Source of the DNA: Rotaria macrura
Taxonomy: Eukaryota > Rotifera > Eurotatoria > Philodinida > Philodinidae
Assembly (NCBI GenBank): GCA_900239685.1
Contig: OENT01000208.1
Span: forward strand, 1-64,000
Reading direction: 5' to 3'
DNA length: 64,000 nt
In this document: positions 13,401-27,610 of the stretch, in pieces
Position numbering within the stretch: position 1 is the first letter of the stretch
How the letters are laid out: every line of letters starts with the position of its first letter
The notes under the pieces: model-generated
The model's database searches: none
What the model was told of the DNA's origin: nothing
Seen by the model: only the letters and a program-made list of their open reading frames with translations
Position numbers and translations under genes: made by a program

Positions 13401-14788
13401 GTTCGCCGAGAGCTTATTTCGTCGACAGAGTAATACTACTGCTTAAAGCTATTTCTGTTTTCTTGCATGAACTTACAGGATTTCAATGCAATAGACCTGC
13501 AATACTTTATCGACGGAGAAAATGAGAAAGATGAAGCACGATAGACATATCGTATTTGATAGAATAGTGTAGAGAGAGAAACAAATCCTAATTTTTCTCT
13601 TAGAAACTTTAGACATTAAGAAGATTTTTAAAATCCTAATCAACATGAAGTATAACATCGTATTTTTCAGGATATATATTCTATGGTACATTTCTTCCAA
13701 TTGAAAATTCAATCAAACAGGAGCATTAAATGAATCTATCGAGGTATATAGTTTCAAAGAAATATGTTGAAATTTCAAAAACACAAAGATTGCTTAATTC
13801 AAGTGTTCGTTGGTGCTTGGTTGAGTAAAATATATATCTAAGCTACAAAGAGATGGATATACTCTACATCAGCAACGTGTTTTATTCTGGGATAGGGAAA
13901 GCTAAAGCTTTCGGGAACTTTTTGAGGAGTCCGTGAGAGTAGGGGTTCCGATTCTTATCTGTATACTGCAATTACACTTAGAGACAGTCTTTCACATAAA
14001 TAGTGCAATGTTTACTAATCGAAGAATATTAATATGAGAGAATATTCTACTACATTTCCATTCTGATATCATGATTCATGAATATCGTCAGTTTGAAATA
14101 GTAGCTTTTTTTGAAAACTAAATCATCACTTACTCAGAGAATTCAGGTTGTTATTGTTATTGTTACATCTCTCATCATATATGTAGAATACAGGAACTTG
14201 TCATGGAATCTCAAAATACCCAAAAGATTAAGAAAAAACAATGTTCTGCATTGATTATTAATTTGACTGTTTATGTGTTCATTCAACTTTTCTCAACAAT
14301 CATAAACGATGTTCGACACTAACATTTGCTCAGAGAATTTTCTGGTTGAGTCCATCAATCATTACTGTCACCAAATCATAGGCTGTTGTATATTCCAACA
14401 ACCCTAACACAATGAGTTTTACGCATTCATTTACTGCTAATCATCTCAATATAAGCCTGTAAAAAGGCATCTTTCAGTAGTATTGCATTCCGATTTTCAT
14501 ATCATAATTGACTATTTTATTCCATTCACTTTCTTATTCCATTTCTATTATTCCTTCTGTTTGTCATGGCTAACATTGACACCCTCTGAGCCCATCTCTG
14601 GCTCTCTATTGCTTCACTCGTAAAGATAGTGATGTTGAATGTAAAGTATTGACATTCTGTAGGTACCAAACCTCTTTAAATAACTATCGATTTCGAGAGT
14701 CATAGTGAACTATTCATCATTGTTGGCTTCTACAGGTCTATCTCTCAAAGTTAAAATGAAGATAAATTTCAGTCCGGCTAATTCTTCT
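7452..14788. other. 7.3 kb intergenic stretch upstream of receptor copy 1
   Basis: A+T-rich sequence between the promoter block of copy 1 and the duplicated flank of copy 2. It contains a short TA microsatellite near 12461 and a 67-codon plus-strand frame at 11982-12185 with fairly coding-like composition but no recognised match. I found no RNA gene, no transposase and no exon with family similarity. Confidence 0.5.
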
Positions 14789-15312
14789 GTGATAACATCA
14801 ATCCTAGTTTAGAAAGCGCATTCGTCACTCCTTTGGCAATGCAAATCACTCGCTATACACTCATTCGATATGAACATGAATCCTACCTTATCATGTACAA
14901 CTTATATGTCACAACTCAAACAAATACTATACTATTCAGATGATTTTATGACAATCGAGAAAATATCGCTCTTCTTCGTAATATCAAACACTACGAACTT
15001 CTACACTAATCCGAACAAACGATCGCCTTATTTTTCGGAACACATTCATGCATTTATAATCAAGGTGCATGATGAATCTCTGCCGATTCTTCTGTAAAAA
15101 CAATCGTTGCACAACACCCTATTGACGTTATTCTTCAATCTAAAACATTCAATAGAATACAAATAGAACATATGATTTTACAATAGTGCAACAAATGGCA
15201 CATCTATACAAATCCACGTATTCGTATAATTAACACATTGTTCTCAACAAAAGTAGTCCATTGTAGCAAGCACAACATTCATCTAATGAGTGAAGTAAAA
15301 CAAAAAGATCGA
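14789..15312. repeat. Duplicated 3' flank, copy B (pairs with 2538-3061)
   Basis: The second copy of the near-identical block that follows receptor copy 2. The left edge is sharp: after CTTCTGTG the sequence matches copy A almost base for base, while to the left nothing aligns. The right edge runs straight into the coding exon of receptor copy 2, where divergence rises. Confidence 0.85.
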
Positions 15313-18300
15313 TTAGGTTAGTCCGAAAACAGACTGCATCAATGCATGAAACTTGTGCGAGTCTGTTCGTTGTTTTACAGTGTTCTCCATTGTGAACATT
15401 AACAGTTGAAATCGTAGAATTTGTGTAACTATTACTTGCATCGCTTGTATTGCTCCTTTCTCATCAAACAAATAATTCAAATATCGCCAAAGGACATCAG
15501 TGTAGAAATTTTGAAACTTGAATAGTATTTTGTTTTGCTTAGATTTGTCATCTTGATCAACACAATGTAAAGAAGATAATCGAGTACTGAAGACTAAAAC
15601 AATCAAGGCAAGCTTTAATAGTAATGGATAATTCATAAAATGATAAAAGTATCGACGTGTTCGAGTCATTTGATTGATAAAATCTTTACCGAACCATGCT
15701 CTCAAACGCTTATCAAGGGTCTGCGGCTCTTGAAAATTATAGACCATGGCACGATGACAATGTACAATATTGTTATTGTTAGATTTGATTAATGAAATTT
15801 GATCGTTGATATTTAATTGTTTGAATTCTGGAATGCATTTGAAAAATTTGATTAATGATTCATGCATAACACTTTCATCGTTCATGAACTGCCAAAGAGG
15901 TGTCGTTGATGAATATGCCTCAATGTAAGAATAATTGTTTTTCTCTATTATCGATTTGTAAGCATTGTCAATATTATTTAATAAGACCCTGTCGCTATCA
16001 TGTAGGATATGATTGAAACCAAAATGATTGATTTGGTATGTCTAAAAGGGAAAACTAAAGAACAATAATAACTTTGAACTGCTAACATTTACTGGTATAG
16101 GAACAAGTTCTTGGCTGGTTGATCGTTGTACTAGACGTTTCTTCTTTCGCAACGTTGGTGGCATTGTTAGAAGTGCTTGCTGAGAATTCGTCAGATCAGT
16201 TAGCTTAGTCTGTTCCTTAACTAGTTTCAACAAATTTCTTAATTGCTTTTCTTCATCTGTTCGAATCCAATCTTTACGCATTTTAACATCAAAACATTTT
16301 TTTAATCGACAATATGTGCATTGACGACGTGTGTAAACATTGATAACACACGATCCAGAATAACGACATTTTATTTGAGACTAAATATCAAGCAAAGATA
16401 ATTATAGTTGATATTTCATTTCTTATTAAATATAAAATTATTGACATTCTGATTAATATTATTGGAATCATGTGTTACTTCAGTCAAAAGGATTTCTTAC
16501 ACATTGATGATCGAGTCACATGCTTTGTAATTACAGCAAGTCTATTTTCAAAATAAAAATTCGAGGGGCCTGAAGAATAGTAGAAATGTTGGAATACATG
16601 TTTTTTTCTGTTCTGATTTGGATTTCATTGAAAAATCACCTGGTTCTCAAACTTGAAAGTGTCAATGAAAGACTGCTGAGTTTCAATTTTTTCAAAATGT
16701 TTACTCAGCTTGAGACTAATTGTACTTCTTACTAGTCGAGAAAAAAAGTAGAGTACAAACAAAATTCTAAATTCATTGCGTAAAAAATCAGTGAACTCGA
16801 TGCCAGAACTTTGGTGAAAGTATCCAAACTGGGAATATCTCATCAGCCATGAACTGAGCGGAAGATTGACGTATCAATAGTAGTAGTTACAATCCACTGG
16901 TGTCTACGTCTACTCCTTCAAGATGTCAAAAGATAAAGTGTTTCGATAACTACTTGTAAAATCTATTTGGCATCTGCCTAGTAGTTCTTTAATGACATCG
17001 TCCATCGCTAATTCATCAGCAGCTGATTAAAAGAATGTGAGAACAGATAGGAACGGAGTGGGATAAGCACATGTTCGTCCTCCTCCAAAATTGGGACAAA
17101 CTCTGTGGGTCACTGTGTGTTAAACAGTACAGTGGATAGGTGATATACTACATACGATCAGTGGCCGTATATCAACAACTTTGTAGCATCATATGGAAAT
17201 AATTTATTGATTTTTGTTTCAAATGACTGAGTTACAGAGTGACGTGAACACTTGTTCCAGGCTAGGTAGATTAATCAGTCACACTGCAAATATTATGAGC
17301 GGCTTACGCATGTTTTAAATTTGAATTGTCAAAGCATTAATTAAACTAATTCTTTTTTTATTGATATTACATATATCGTCGAATAAAATAGCCTATAGAT
17401 GTTTTAAATCAAAGTTCTACTACACCCAAATCGTTTTCTAGACCTTAGCGACATGCATTAGATCGTTTCCGTAACTACAAAATATTTTCTCATTTTTCTA
17501 CACTGGGTCTCTCTATGATTTGTTTGTCACTATCAGTCAACGTTGAAGATATTAATGATTATAATTAGAGGTGTCTTGGTTACCCACAGCTATCTCACCA
17601 TCAAAATATGACATATTGAAACGTCCACATCTTAAATAATAAAGTATAATCAACATATCTGTACATGAGTTGAGCAAAACATGTCATAGTCAATTAAGTT
17701 CTATGATTATGGACAAAAAATAAACTTATCACAGTTTTATGTGTTATTCAATGCAATTTCGACAACTAAAGCAATACTGAATCAATAAAAAGGAAAAAAA
17801 TCGAAAATACATTTATTAAAAGATAAAAACTCGTTTTTTTTGGTATATAGTTGTATACAAAAAGATAGCTTGCGATCTAGATAGAATATGATTCGGATAG
17901 AACTAGTCTCCATTAGAGATATTACACTGCATGTATATTGAACTAAAAATACAAAGTTGGAGAAGACATATGACTTCCAAAGTTCGGTACCAAAAACAAA
18001 CTATTCTTCTAACACAAGTCAGTTGAATAGTAATTAAGCTCCTTTAAAGAGAATTCTAAAATTAAAAACAACTTCTTCCCTATTACCAACTAAAACTTTT
18101 GTTGAGAGATGTCAAAAGTTTTCTACTACAAGTAAAAGTTACTAATGTTATCGTCAAAGTTTATCTCTTGCATGTAAATGCAATGATGACTTTCCCAGTG
18201 AAGAGCCAAAAGAAAATAAACGTTCTTTGAGAAGGTATTTCAAGAGTTTAATTGCATGCCTATTCATTGGCAAAACACTCAACTGGATTCTTCGATTTTA

Positions 18301-20090
18301 TGGTGCAGCATCTCTCAAATAATGTTTCTTTAAAATTTTGGTCACATCTAATTCCTATGAAAGTGATCCTTCTCGTAGCTCAGAGCTGCAGATTGGCATG
18401 ATCTAAGCTCGCTGACTCGATATTTAATTTCACTGTGACGCAGTGATCAAAATCGAAGCTTCAAGATACCCAAAGAGTAGTACCCTATTCAAGCTGATCG
18501 TTTCACTATACTATCAGACAACTTCAAGACTTAAAAATAGTATTGTATAATTAATTGCTCCCGTATACACCGTAATACTTTATATCGGTTGATAAATGAA
18601 AGTCAATAACAGATATTCTGCTTCTTTTCTCGCTTCGTCAATGTTATCATCATTCATCTGAATGTCTAATTAAGGCAAGCTTTCTGTTCAAAACTAGTGT
18701 ATTACAAATGTCGTTTTTCTTCCGATTACTCAACACAGTGGGTTTACAAATATAGCATTCTTGAACTTAAGCAATATAATTTGCAACTAGCTTCTACTAG
18801 TAGTTAATTTCCTACAATGGCTCTACTAAGTTCAAGTCATTCTTACAAATTTATTATTCCGTTTTCTTTTGAATACGAAATTAATGATTTCAACAAATGA
18901 GATTCGTCCGAAAAATTGCATCGTATTTAATAGTTTACAATACAGATATTTCTGTATGTTGTCGAATTCATCAGAAAACTATTGCAGACATTAGACTACT
19001 TTCTCGACTACAATCAAGCTGACTACATGATCACGAGAGAGTAATTGAAAATTTGAGAATAGTTCGATTTTCTCAGTTGAGATTATTGAATGATTGGAAC
19101 TTAACGATAGCAGCTGAAAAAACAACCTTTGATATGCGCTTTAAATAAAACTGTAGAAATCATCTTTCGAAAGTTTGTGTCGCCTTTAGGACAAGCACCA
19201 TATTTTAATAAAATTCAATGACTTGAATAGTTTTAGTATTCCCAGTATGTGGTGACTAAATAGGGACACATGCCTAGAAAATGATTCTTTATTTATGAGA
19301 AAATTCGAAGTTTGAAATGTGTCATGACGGATAAAAATACGTAGGAAAGTCATAGCTTGTCCCTTAAGCTAATCGTGTTATGAATTTGATCAATACAAAA
19401 ATTGAAAATCGAGCAAAAAATTACTGATTTAAAATAATCCGAGAAAGATCATCACTTGCAGTTAAAAAATCTAACAAACACGTGATAATTTAAACAACAA
19501 ATGAAAACTCAGATACATAGACTATTGTATAATTTTCTATCACTTAATAAAGAGTTGTCATCTGAAGAGCATTGCCTAGATTTGAACTTTGGGAATAGAC
19601 TCTAGTTTTCAACTATTGGATGAATTCATTTCTTTTGGATCAGCTACCTGAGAGAAAGATTTTAAAATTTGACAAATCCTTTCCTAATCTTGGAATGCTA
19701 GTTACCATATCTCGGAATGCATTTCGACGAAAAAATGCTTTACAAGATTCACATGTGACTTGATCAAAATTAAAACCGTGAGCTGTTGCACCACAAACAC
19801 GGCATTCTAGATTAAGTAGTTGAGACTCTTCTGTGACATCATTGATTGGTAATTTTTCTAATTCACTTTGATTAGACTAGTGAGAAAAATCATCAGTATG
19901 AGATGAAAAGTATTCAATATGTATCCAAATCATTTACCTCAGTTATTGGAGACGTCATTATTTCACTTATATTATCAACAGACATGGAATCTTGCTCATT
20001 TCGATCCTGACGATTCAAATCATCAGGCGAAAAAAGTAAGTTGTTGAAGCTAGTTGATGACATATGACCACAATATTGATGAATGGACAT
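15313..20090 (-). CDS. Nuclear hormone receptor, tandem copy 2
   Basis: The coding exons on the minus strand are 20090-19938, 19876-19706, 16380-16093 and 16041-15313, all phase 0, giving 446 residues. Architecture matches copy 1: zinc finger 1 with the ESCKA P-box, zinc finger 2 with CVINVYTRRQC and CRLKKC, a basic hinge, and a ligand-binding domain with the IPEF...NDQISLIK signature, ending VFGLT without an AF-2 motif. The ATG at 20090 (MSIHQYC) aligns with copy 1 (MSNYQYW); the frame stays open upstream but has no earlier ATG in this exon. The finger-1 exon is about 96% identical to copy 1, the hinge is much more diverged, and a block at 15642-15771 is strongly diverged. This mosaic suggests gene conversion. 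Confidence 0.88.
16381..19705 (-). other. Long intron between the two zinc-finger exons of receptor copy 2
   Basis: About 3.3 kb, the longest of the three equivalent introns. GT and AG are present at the exon borders on the minus strand. I recognised no nested gene. A 72-codon minus-strand frame at 16625-16843 has no recognisable similarity and is probably chance. Confidence 0.7.
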
Positions 20091-20362
20091 AATAGTTGTT
20101 CTTTTCAATAGGTATGATAAAATTATTTCATCTTCAAAACGAAAAAAGACCTATCATTCTCTAGAAATTTCTTTTCTAAGTATTTTATTTTATCATAATG
20201 GTAGAATTTGTTTTCTTTCACGTGTTAATCAAAGTCAAAAAGACATGTGAATAAAAAAATGTTTACACGTTCTCGTCTGTTTTATTTCGAGTCTTTTACA
20301 AACATGAAAAAGTAAACGTAATGTGACAGCAACAAAAAAGAAACTGGGACATCCGAACTTAC

Positions 20363-20493
20363 GAATAAATCACCTTGGGTATTGCTTTCTTTACTCGGTT
20401 GTTTTCATTGCCTTGTTATTACTGAATACGACACTTACCGTGTTTTTTTTGTGTCGGATTCTGTCGACTGACGGGTTTTACTAGAACCATAAG
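20363..20493 (-). promoter_or_regulatory. Probable non-coding first exon and promoter block of receptor copy 2
   Basis: On the minus strand, 20492-20456 reads ATGGTTCTA, TAAAACCC, GTCAGTCGACAGAATCCGA, matching blocks before copies 1 and 3. A CGTAAG donor lies near 20363. A polypyrimidine-rich tract precedes the block on its upstream side, as in the other copies. Confidence 0.45.
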
Positions 20494-23400
20494 TGAAAAG
20501 AGAAAAGAAACATTTTTTTTTCTTCTCCTATGCTGTACTTCCCCAGAAGCAACTAGCTAGCGTGGAGAGGAATGCGTTTCTGTTTATGCGTTCGAAGATA
20601 ATGTAAAATTATGACTCACGAAGCACAATAATAAGAACGAAGGACGACCAAGAGAAAAATGGTGAGGATTAATCTGTGTTTTCATCAAAAATGTCATAAA
20701 TGATAAACGAAGACGACTATATTTTCTCATCGGTATTTAATGCTTAGATTTTAATTGGATGAATCATTGCAGGAAGAAAAAGAAAAAAGGCGACTTAAGC
20801 ATGCTTCGAAATACATAAGAAAATAATTTATAAAAATAGGTTGGATTTAATATGACACGACATTGTAGTGAATATGAGAGACAGGAAAGTATCATCATTT
20901 ATTTGTGAGGATGGCGTGTAACAAAAAAAATTCATTTGCATTGAAAATGCAAAGAAAATCTAATGGGCAGTGTGACATGGAATGGGATACTATCGCAAAT
21001 GCTTTGCAGTGCTATAAAACTAGTGTTTACTGAATCATATCGGAAATATCTAAAATAAAGATATCAGTTTAACATGCTATGTTTTTTAAAGGTGAAAAAT
21101 TCACCAGTCATTTTTATGTCTAGGTTCCCTTGCGTTTTTGTTATGAAAAAATGTTTAATGAATTGTAAACTTGAGAGAAGTCTCGACGAAAATCAACATG
21201 TGACTTTTAAATGGTAGCGTCAATTTCTATACGCTGAGTACTTATCTAGTTTTTCGCTTCTCTAATGAGTACATGAAAACCTATTGATCATGGCTATAGT
21301 ATTCTTTGATAATGTTACCCCGAAGTGTTTACTAGAGTCGCATTAAAAAAATTTTCGTGTTGTAGAAAAATTTCGGAGTCCTTGATAGAAATAGAAAATT
21401 TTCAACTTATCAAGCATGTATTTTATTCTCATTCATCCGAATAGTCTATAGAAGAACTGTTCGTATTTTCTCAAAAAGAAACAAGCAATGTACATTGTTC
21501 TTCTATATAGTTTTTAAATGAATTTCGACTCTTTATAAATTATCAAGTTGTTGATCGATGCATCGAAGAAAAAATTTCAAACGCAATTTTACACAAACAT
21601 AAAAAATTTGAAGTTATTTTTTAAAATCGTCTCATACGAAAATTTTCAATTTTTACTGTCAGATTTTCGTAAGTATGCTTTTCATTCTTAAGAAACGAAC
21701 AATCTTTCACGTTTTTTCTCGGCCGATACTTCTACTAGCATGCATCCGACGATTCTCGTAGGGGCTTCATGATATTCAATTGTTTTTGTGATTATTTTTA
21801 AGGATATGTAAAGACGCAGTGCTTGAAAAAGCAAATTTTCTGCATTAAGCTTTCTCCCTTATTAAAAAGGTGTAGTTGGATTAATAAAAAATCTTTCTCA
21901 TTAAGTAGCATTTTTCTAGTTTTTTTTATTTTTGTTCTATTTTGCACTGTGGAGAAATAAAGAGCATCCACTTTGTCAGATATTACAATTTGACGTAAAT
22001 TTTCAAATGGAATAGTAATAGTAACAATCTGGAATAGCTGTTAGATATTGTTCTTGTATTGGGAAAGCTAGGTGTGCTAAGACCGTGTGCTATTTAAAGA
22101 ATTTAAGGCTCTAGCTTCTAGTCAAGGAGCAATAAACTGATTTCTAATAATTTCTTTGATTACTGGTGATATCTATCACTGAAAATCAGTTTTCCAATGT
22201 TCATCGTTAATCAATAGGGATTATCGGATATGGTGAGACTCGAAGGAATATCAGAAGAAATCATTAGAAATCAAGAGCACTTAAGTTAATTGAAATATTG
22301 GCAATTATTCAAAATCAAGAAAATTAGAACAATCATTACAAATCAATTGAAATCAGAGTTCTATTTTTAATTTTACTAACGAAACTATTTTATAATAAAA
22401 ATTAATTTCTAATTATTTCTCTTGGTTTCTAATGGCTGCTAGTGATTTCCAACGTTTTTTAATCATCTGCAGTCACTATTCGGATACTTAAGGATTGAAA
22501 GTCATTCCGTTGATTTCTACCATAGAAATCAGCATTTTGCCCCTCGATTTAATCTTGAGAATATTCAATTATCGAAGCTAGCATTCTCAATTGTCCTACT
22601 TTAAATCTAATCCGTAGTTTGAATTTGAACGAACAGTTTCATTTTATTTACATTAGTCATTTTCAAGAAGAAGAAAAGAAAAGTTGTTTCCTATCGCTGA
22701 AAGACATCTCATTATTCTAGCGTAGTATTAGCAACAATACTACAAGTCGTGTTGTTCATTTTCTATTCATATATTGATTACGGATGCAATTTTTCAAACT
22801 ATGCTCTCCGCTTAGCGAATATATTTATAATAACTTGCTTTAGAAGTTTGTATGTTTGTAGAAACTTCTTATTACTAAATTTCTATAAATAAAATCACAG
22901 AGAAGTCCACTGTCTATCTTAAAACCTGGCTGACGGTTTTAATATGCTAGACTAAACTGCTTTCTATAGACCTAAAAACGAATAAAGAGCAAATTTAGCT
23001 TTGTGAAATAGTCATTTTTCTTGTATCCGAGCTCTATTGAAAGGCTATCGAATTTATGAATTTTCACTGTGATATTTTTCATTTAAAATATTGTCAATTA
23101 ATGAAGTCTTTTACAGACTACGATACTAAGGTTGCGGTGATTTTTCCTCTTGAGAAATTTGCAATTTATCAATGCTATTTATAATTAAAATGATACTTTT
23201 AATTTCAATTAGAAATGTAAGAGTTTAGTGGAGAAAATTAATATTGAAAAACTCGCTCTAAGTAGAATAATTATTCATAAATTCTACTAATTGAAAATTT
23301 GAAGTTACAAGTAATGAGGTCGACAAGTTGGACATATATTGAAGATAATCCAAGCAATTATTCAGCATTAGCTAAGCAGTGTAGTAAAATATAACATGCA

Positions 23401-26400
23401 AGTTGCAGTACTCTTACGTATGGCATTGTTGAGCAATGCGATGGATGAATGCCCTAAGAGACAATTGTCTTTCGTTGTTTTTTCTTTTTGATGGTTCTAG
23501 TTCAGAATAAAACAAAAGTTGCAAATGAAACTTCGACAACAACCAGTGAAAATCATTATAGAATGTACTCGTAACGTCGAGCATAACGTGTTCGTAAGAA
23601 TACAGAGTATAGCAGAACATTTTAAATTGAGAAAAGATGTACACACATGCAAAATAAATGAGATTAGATACTTTATTGAAAGATGGAAAATGAAAATAGA
23701 CTAAAAATATACTGTAAATAAAAATTTCATTGGACAAGTGTGTTTACTCGGAACAGATACGTTTGGTATAAAAAATCTGCATACTATTTATCGATAGTAA
23801 CGAGATCGTTGGAACTCTACTAATAGAATTGGTTTTCCAGCCATAGTATCATGTTCAGTATTCTTATTTTAGAGACTTTCGTCTAGAAAATACTTAAATT
23901 AGAAATTCTCGTGAGAAATCTTCATTACTAGTTGGTTTTCAATAATTTTGCTAAATTCTGAATAAGATGATACAGTATTCAATGTAATATTACCTTCGTC
24001 TTGAATGCTAGTAGTATGTAAAGTTTTTTTTTCATCATTTCTAGTTTATGTAAAATTTACTAAAGCCTAAGAAAGTAATTAGACTGACTAAAAAGTATGA
24101 ACGCTTCAAGTATCCAATTATCTTCCCACAGTAGTATTTTAAAAAAATCTTCATCATGAAAATGAATAGTAAAATCGTTGTTTATTTAGAAGAATATTTT
24201 TAATGCCTAGAAACGACATACAAAACAAGAAAATACGTCGTATATTTTTTTGGAGTACATTTACATATCATTGAAACTGTTTATTAGTTTAGCTAGTCCA
24301 TCTACACGAAAGACTTTTTTCCCCGACATCAGTATAATGAATTCTTGTGTTGATGATTAAATATGTTTTTCTCTTTCTCGCCTGGAGTAACAGAACATAA
24401 AAACACAGATCGAGTAAATTGAATAAATAACATTAGAAATGAAGAAAAAATATTTTGTACGTTGAAAAGGTCTGATATCAAAATAAACGTATAGTTTTGA
24501 TTATTTTTCAATATATCAAAGAAAAACCGTTTTTCATTCCCAAATATCTGTTGATTCACAATTAATTCAAAAACAGTTTGACAAAAATGAATCAACTGAT
24601 TTGCCTTTTTTTATGTTTGGATATTTTCAAGATTTTGATTCGCAGTTGAATTGGAAAGAAATTTTAAGAGTTTTTGTTATGGCTACTTTATGTTTTAAAA
24701 TTATTCTTAATATATGACTTTGTATGAAGGAATCCCAATTTCTAATTTTGACTAAAACAAACTCAAACGGATCTCGACATAGAAATCGAAACAATGATTC
24801 GATTTCATCGAGCACGTTAGTAGTCAACCTAAAACTAAATCGGATGGATTATTCATTGACAAAGAATAAAATACTAAGTAGATGGTTGGCTACAATGGTT
24901 TCCCTCTGTTCTATGTAGAATTTTCTTCTCCAATCGATAGATTTAACCTAGTAGGTAATGAGCATTCTAGAGAAAAACATGTTCCAATACAGGAATATCA
25001 ATCATACAAATAAAATGCCCCTAGCCATTTTAGTACCGATGGCACAGAAACTGACATTTGATTGATGAATACTTTCACTCGAGATGTAGAGTCTACAAAG
25101 AATTACCACTAGTTCAAAAATCAAATCCTCATTCTTGTTTGTTCAAGTAATTGCGTAGTTCCATTGATAGATATGCATGTGCAGTATAAAAGAAGATAGA
25201 TTTTTTCTACATACTACGTTCATACTTGTCTAATTAACTGACGTAAAGTAGTTTTTGAAATATTCTGATGATGTCTATATGATAGGGCAAAGTTTAATAT
25301 TTACTACAATAATTGAAAAGTCATTTTATTGTATGTTTCACACCAATATCCATCGATATTCATCGAAATATAGATGCCATGGATGAATCAGTGACTTTTT
25401 TTGCGTTGATGACAAAGCATTTATGTTGAAGATAGCTCTGCTGATCATCAATTACGGAATCAATTATAGGAGTCAGGTTTTTAAAGAATGATCGTTGATC
25501 GTATTCGAGATGTAAAGATGTTGAACTCATTTTTAAAAAGTATCCTACAGTAGACACAAGGGCAGAGTGACATATGAATTTCGAGCGAATCTTTCATTTC
25601 CGAAATAATGTTTTTAAGCAGAATAAAAAAATACGGTTGATATTTAGCATGATAATATCAGAAATGTCGATTATCTGTTTGCTGATCATCCCTGTAACTG
25701 TATTACTTTGCGTAGTTAGTCACGGCTGACTCTACATAGATACGCTAATGAAATAGCATCTACGCTCACTGCACTACAACAGCGGAATAGAGTTGGCGGT
25801 ATTACTATCTCAATGTTGGAGTCATAAAGAATGTTACTGATCTCACTTGGTCAATGACAGCTAATGCTAATTTAGAACAAAGACGGATGAATCCTATATG
25901 AATGATTTGTCATTCAATGATTAAAGATTTCAAATAACCTGCTGCATCACTGGCTTCGTATTGTGTATAGATTACAGAAATCCTTCATTATTTGAATTAA
26001 ACTTTGAGGTGATTGAAAGGAAGTCACCAAAATGTTTTTTTTGATCATATGAGACAGTGAGAGTATTTCGATCTAAAATGATTCGAACAAATCAATCAAA
26101 TTATTTCTCAATCACTACATGAATTTTTCAATATTTATCATCATGAATTTTTTTTTCCATTAGTATTTTAAAAATAAATGCAAAGCCTCTTATGCAATTT
26201 CTTGTCAGATTTTAGTAAGCAATTCTAAATAAATGATAGAATGAAATATTACTCTAAAATAATATAAAACAGAATTCGTATATGTATATATATTTATTTA
26301 CAAATCGTATCTAACTGATATTGGTCAACGACCTTATTTCACTTCAACTGATGAATGTTATCTAAATATCAGTTAATTGTTGATATTAAACGAGACAGAT

Positions 26401-27610
26401 AAGATATTTCATTTAAATTTTGTTTCAGAAATAGTCAAACCATATTTTTAAAATCAAACATAGGTAATATCATAGAGAACAATCAAAGATTACTTGCTGA
26501 TACTTTATCTGACTATATTTCTATAATTACAGTATTAACGTTTATAATTAATGAAAAAGATCCCTTGAATACTATACTCTTATTTGAAGAACAGTTAATC
26601 ATGACATTAGAACGTTTCTCATTATTTTGTTTGATTCTAGAATGCTTTGGCAGTTTTAGATATGAATTTCGACGTTCATTTTGACTTAAAATGCTTTAGT
26701 TTCTTAAAAAACAGAAGCAAATTAGGTCAAACGAAATATAACAATGAATTTAATAAGAAAAATATTTTGATTATCTTAAAGTAGATTCTGAATATGTATT
26801 AGGTCGCAAAGATAGATCGAAATATTTCAATTGAAGCATGAAATCTCAACAAAAATTCTCATATTAGTTTGTCTATCGTAATCTAAGATAACAATTTAGG
26901 CAATAAGTTTTTCTTTGAACAGTGACAGAGTCTAGCATTCTAAAAAGTCAGTTAATAAAATTTTTACTTTCTCAAACTTTTAAATGATTCTTAAAAATAA
27001 CTTTGCTCTTTTTATCATAAACTGTTATGTATATCGTAGCACAATATTTCAGAGGTCTCTTTCATTTACTCGCGATACTTAACTGGTTAGAGCCCTAGTC
27101 AATTAAACTATAAAAAACAAGTAATGTTTCATTGTCGCTAATCATAATATCTCCTATGCTGATTTATAAAATATGTCATAAACGTTCTTCACGTGAAAAA
27201 TTAAGAATGATGCTGTCTATAACATTTAATATCATTAATCAATAGATATTTATTTGGTATTAAGATTAATTGAAGTGAAGTCGATACGACAGATCCATAT
27301 GTTCATACAATATCTACATTGTTCGTCATTCATTGATAGGATATAATTTTGACGAAGACCGTATTTACCCAACGAATAAACAACAATATATACAGAAATG
27401 GAATGAGTGTCGGTTTCATGATATTTTATTTATGCACCTGGTTATCATATTTCATGAAGTTTATATGATGATATTTTGCTACAATTGGACTTTCTCAAAT
27501 AACACTATTCACAGATAAAAGCATTAATACGAGCCATGAGTTTATTGTCGATATTGATTTTTAGATCGATAAACGTAATTTAACAAACTTAGGGTGACGA
27601 CAATGATAGC
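20494..27610. other. 7.1 kb intergenic stretch between receptor copies 2 and 3
   Basis: A+T-rich and without a recognised gene. It contains a cluster of GATTTCTA/TAGAAATC words at 22130-22530 (listed separately) and a slightly GC-richer patch near 25700-25820 that includes the near-palindrome AGTCACGGCTGACT. Open frames of 60-107 codons occur on both strands but overlap one another and look like chance. Confidence 0.5.
22130..22530. repeat. Cluster of degenerate GATTTCTA / TAGAAATC words on both strands
   Basis: Within about 400 bases the words TGATTTCTA, GAAATCA, TTAGAAATCA, TAATTTCTA and TGATTTCC occur around ten times in both orientations. This could be a decayed foldback element or a degenerate tandem repeat. 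No terminal repeats or target-site duplication could be fixed by eye. Confidence 0.35.
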
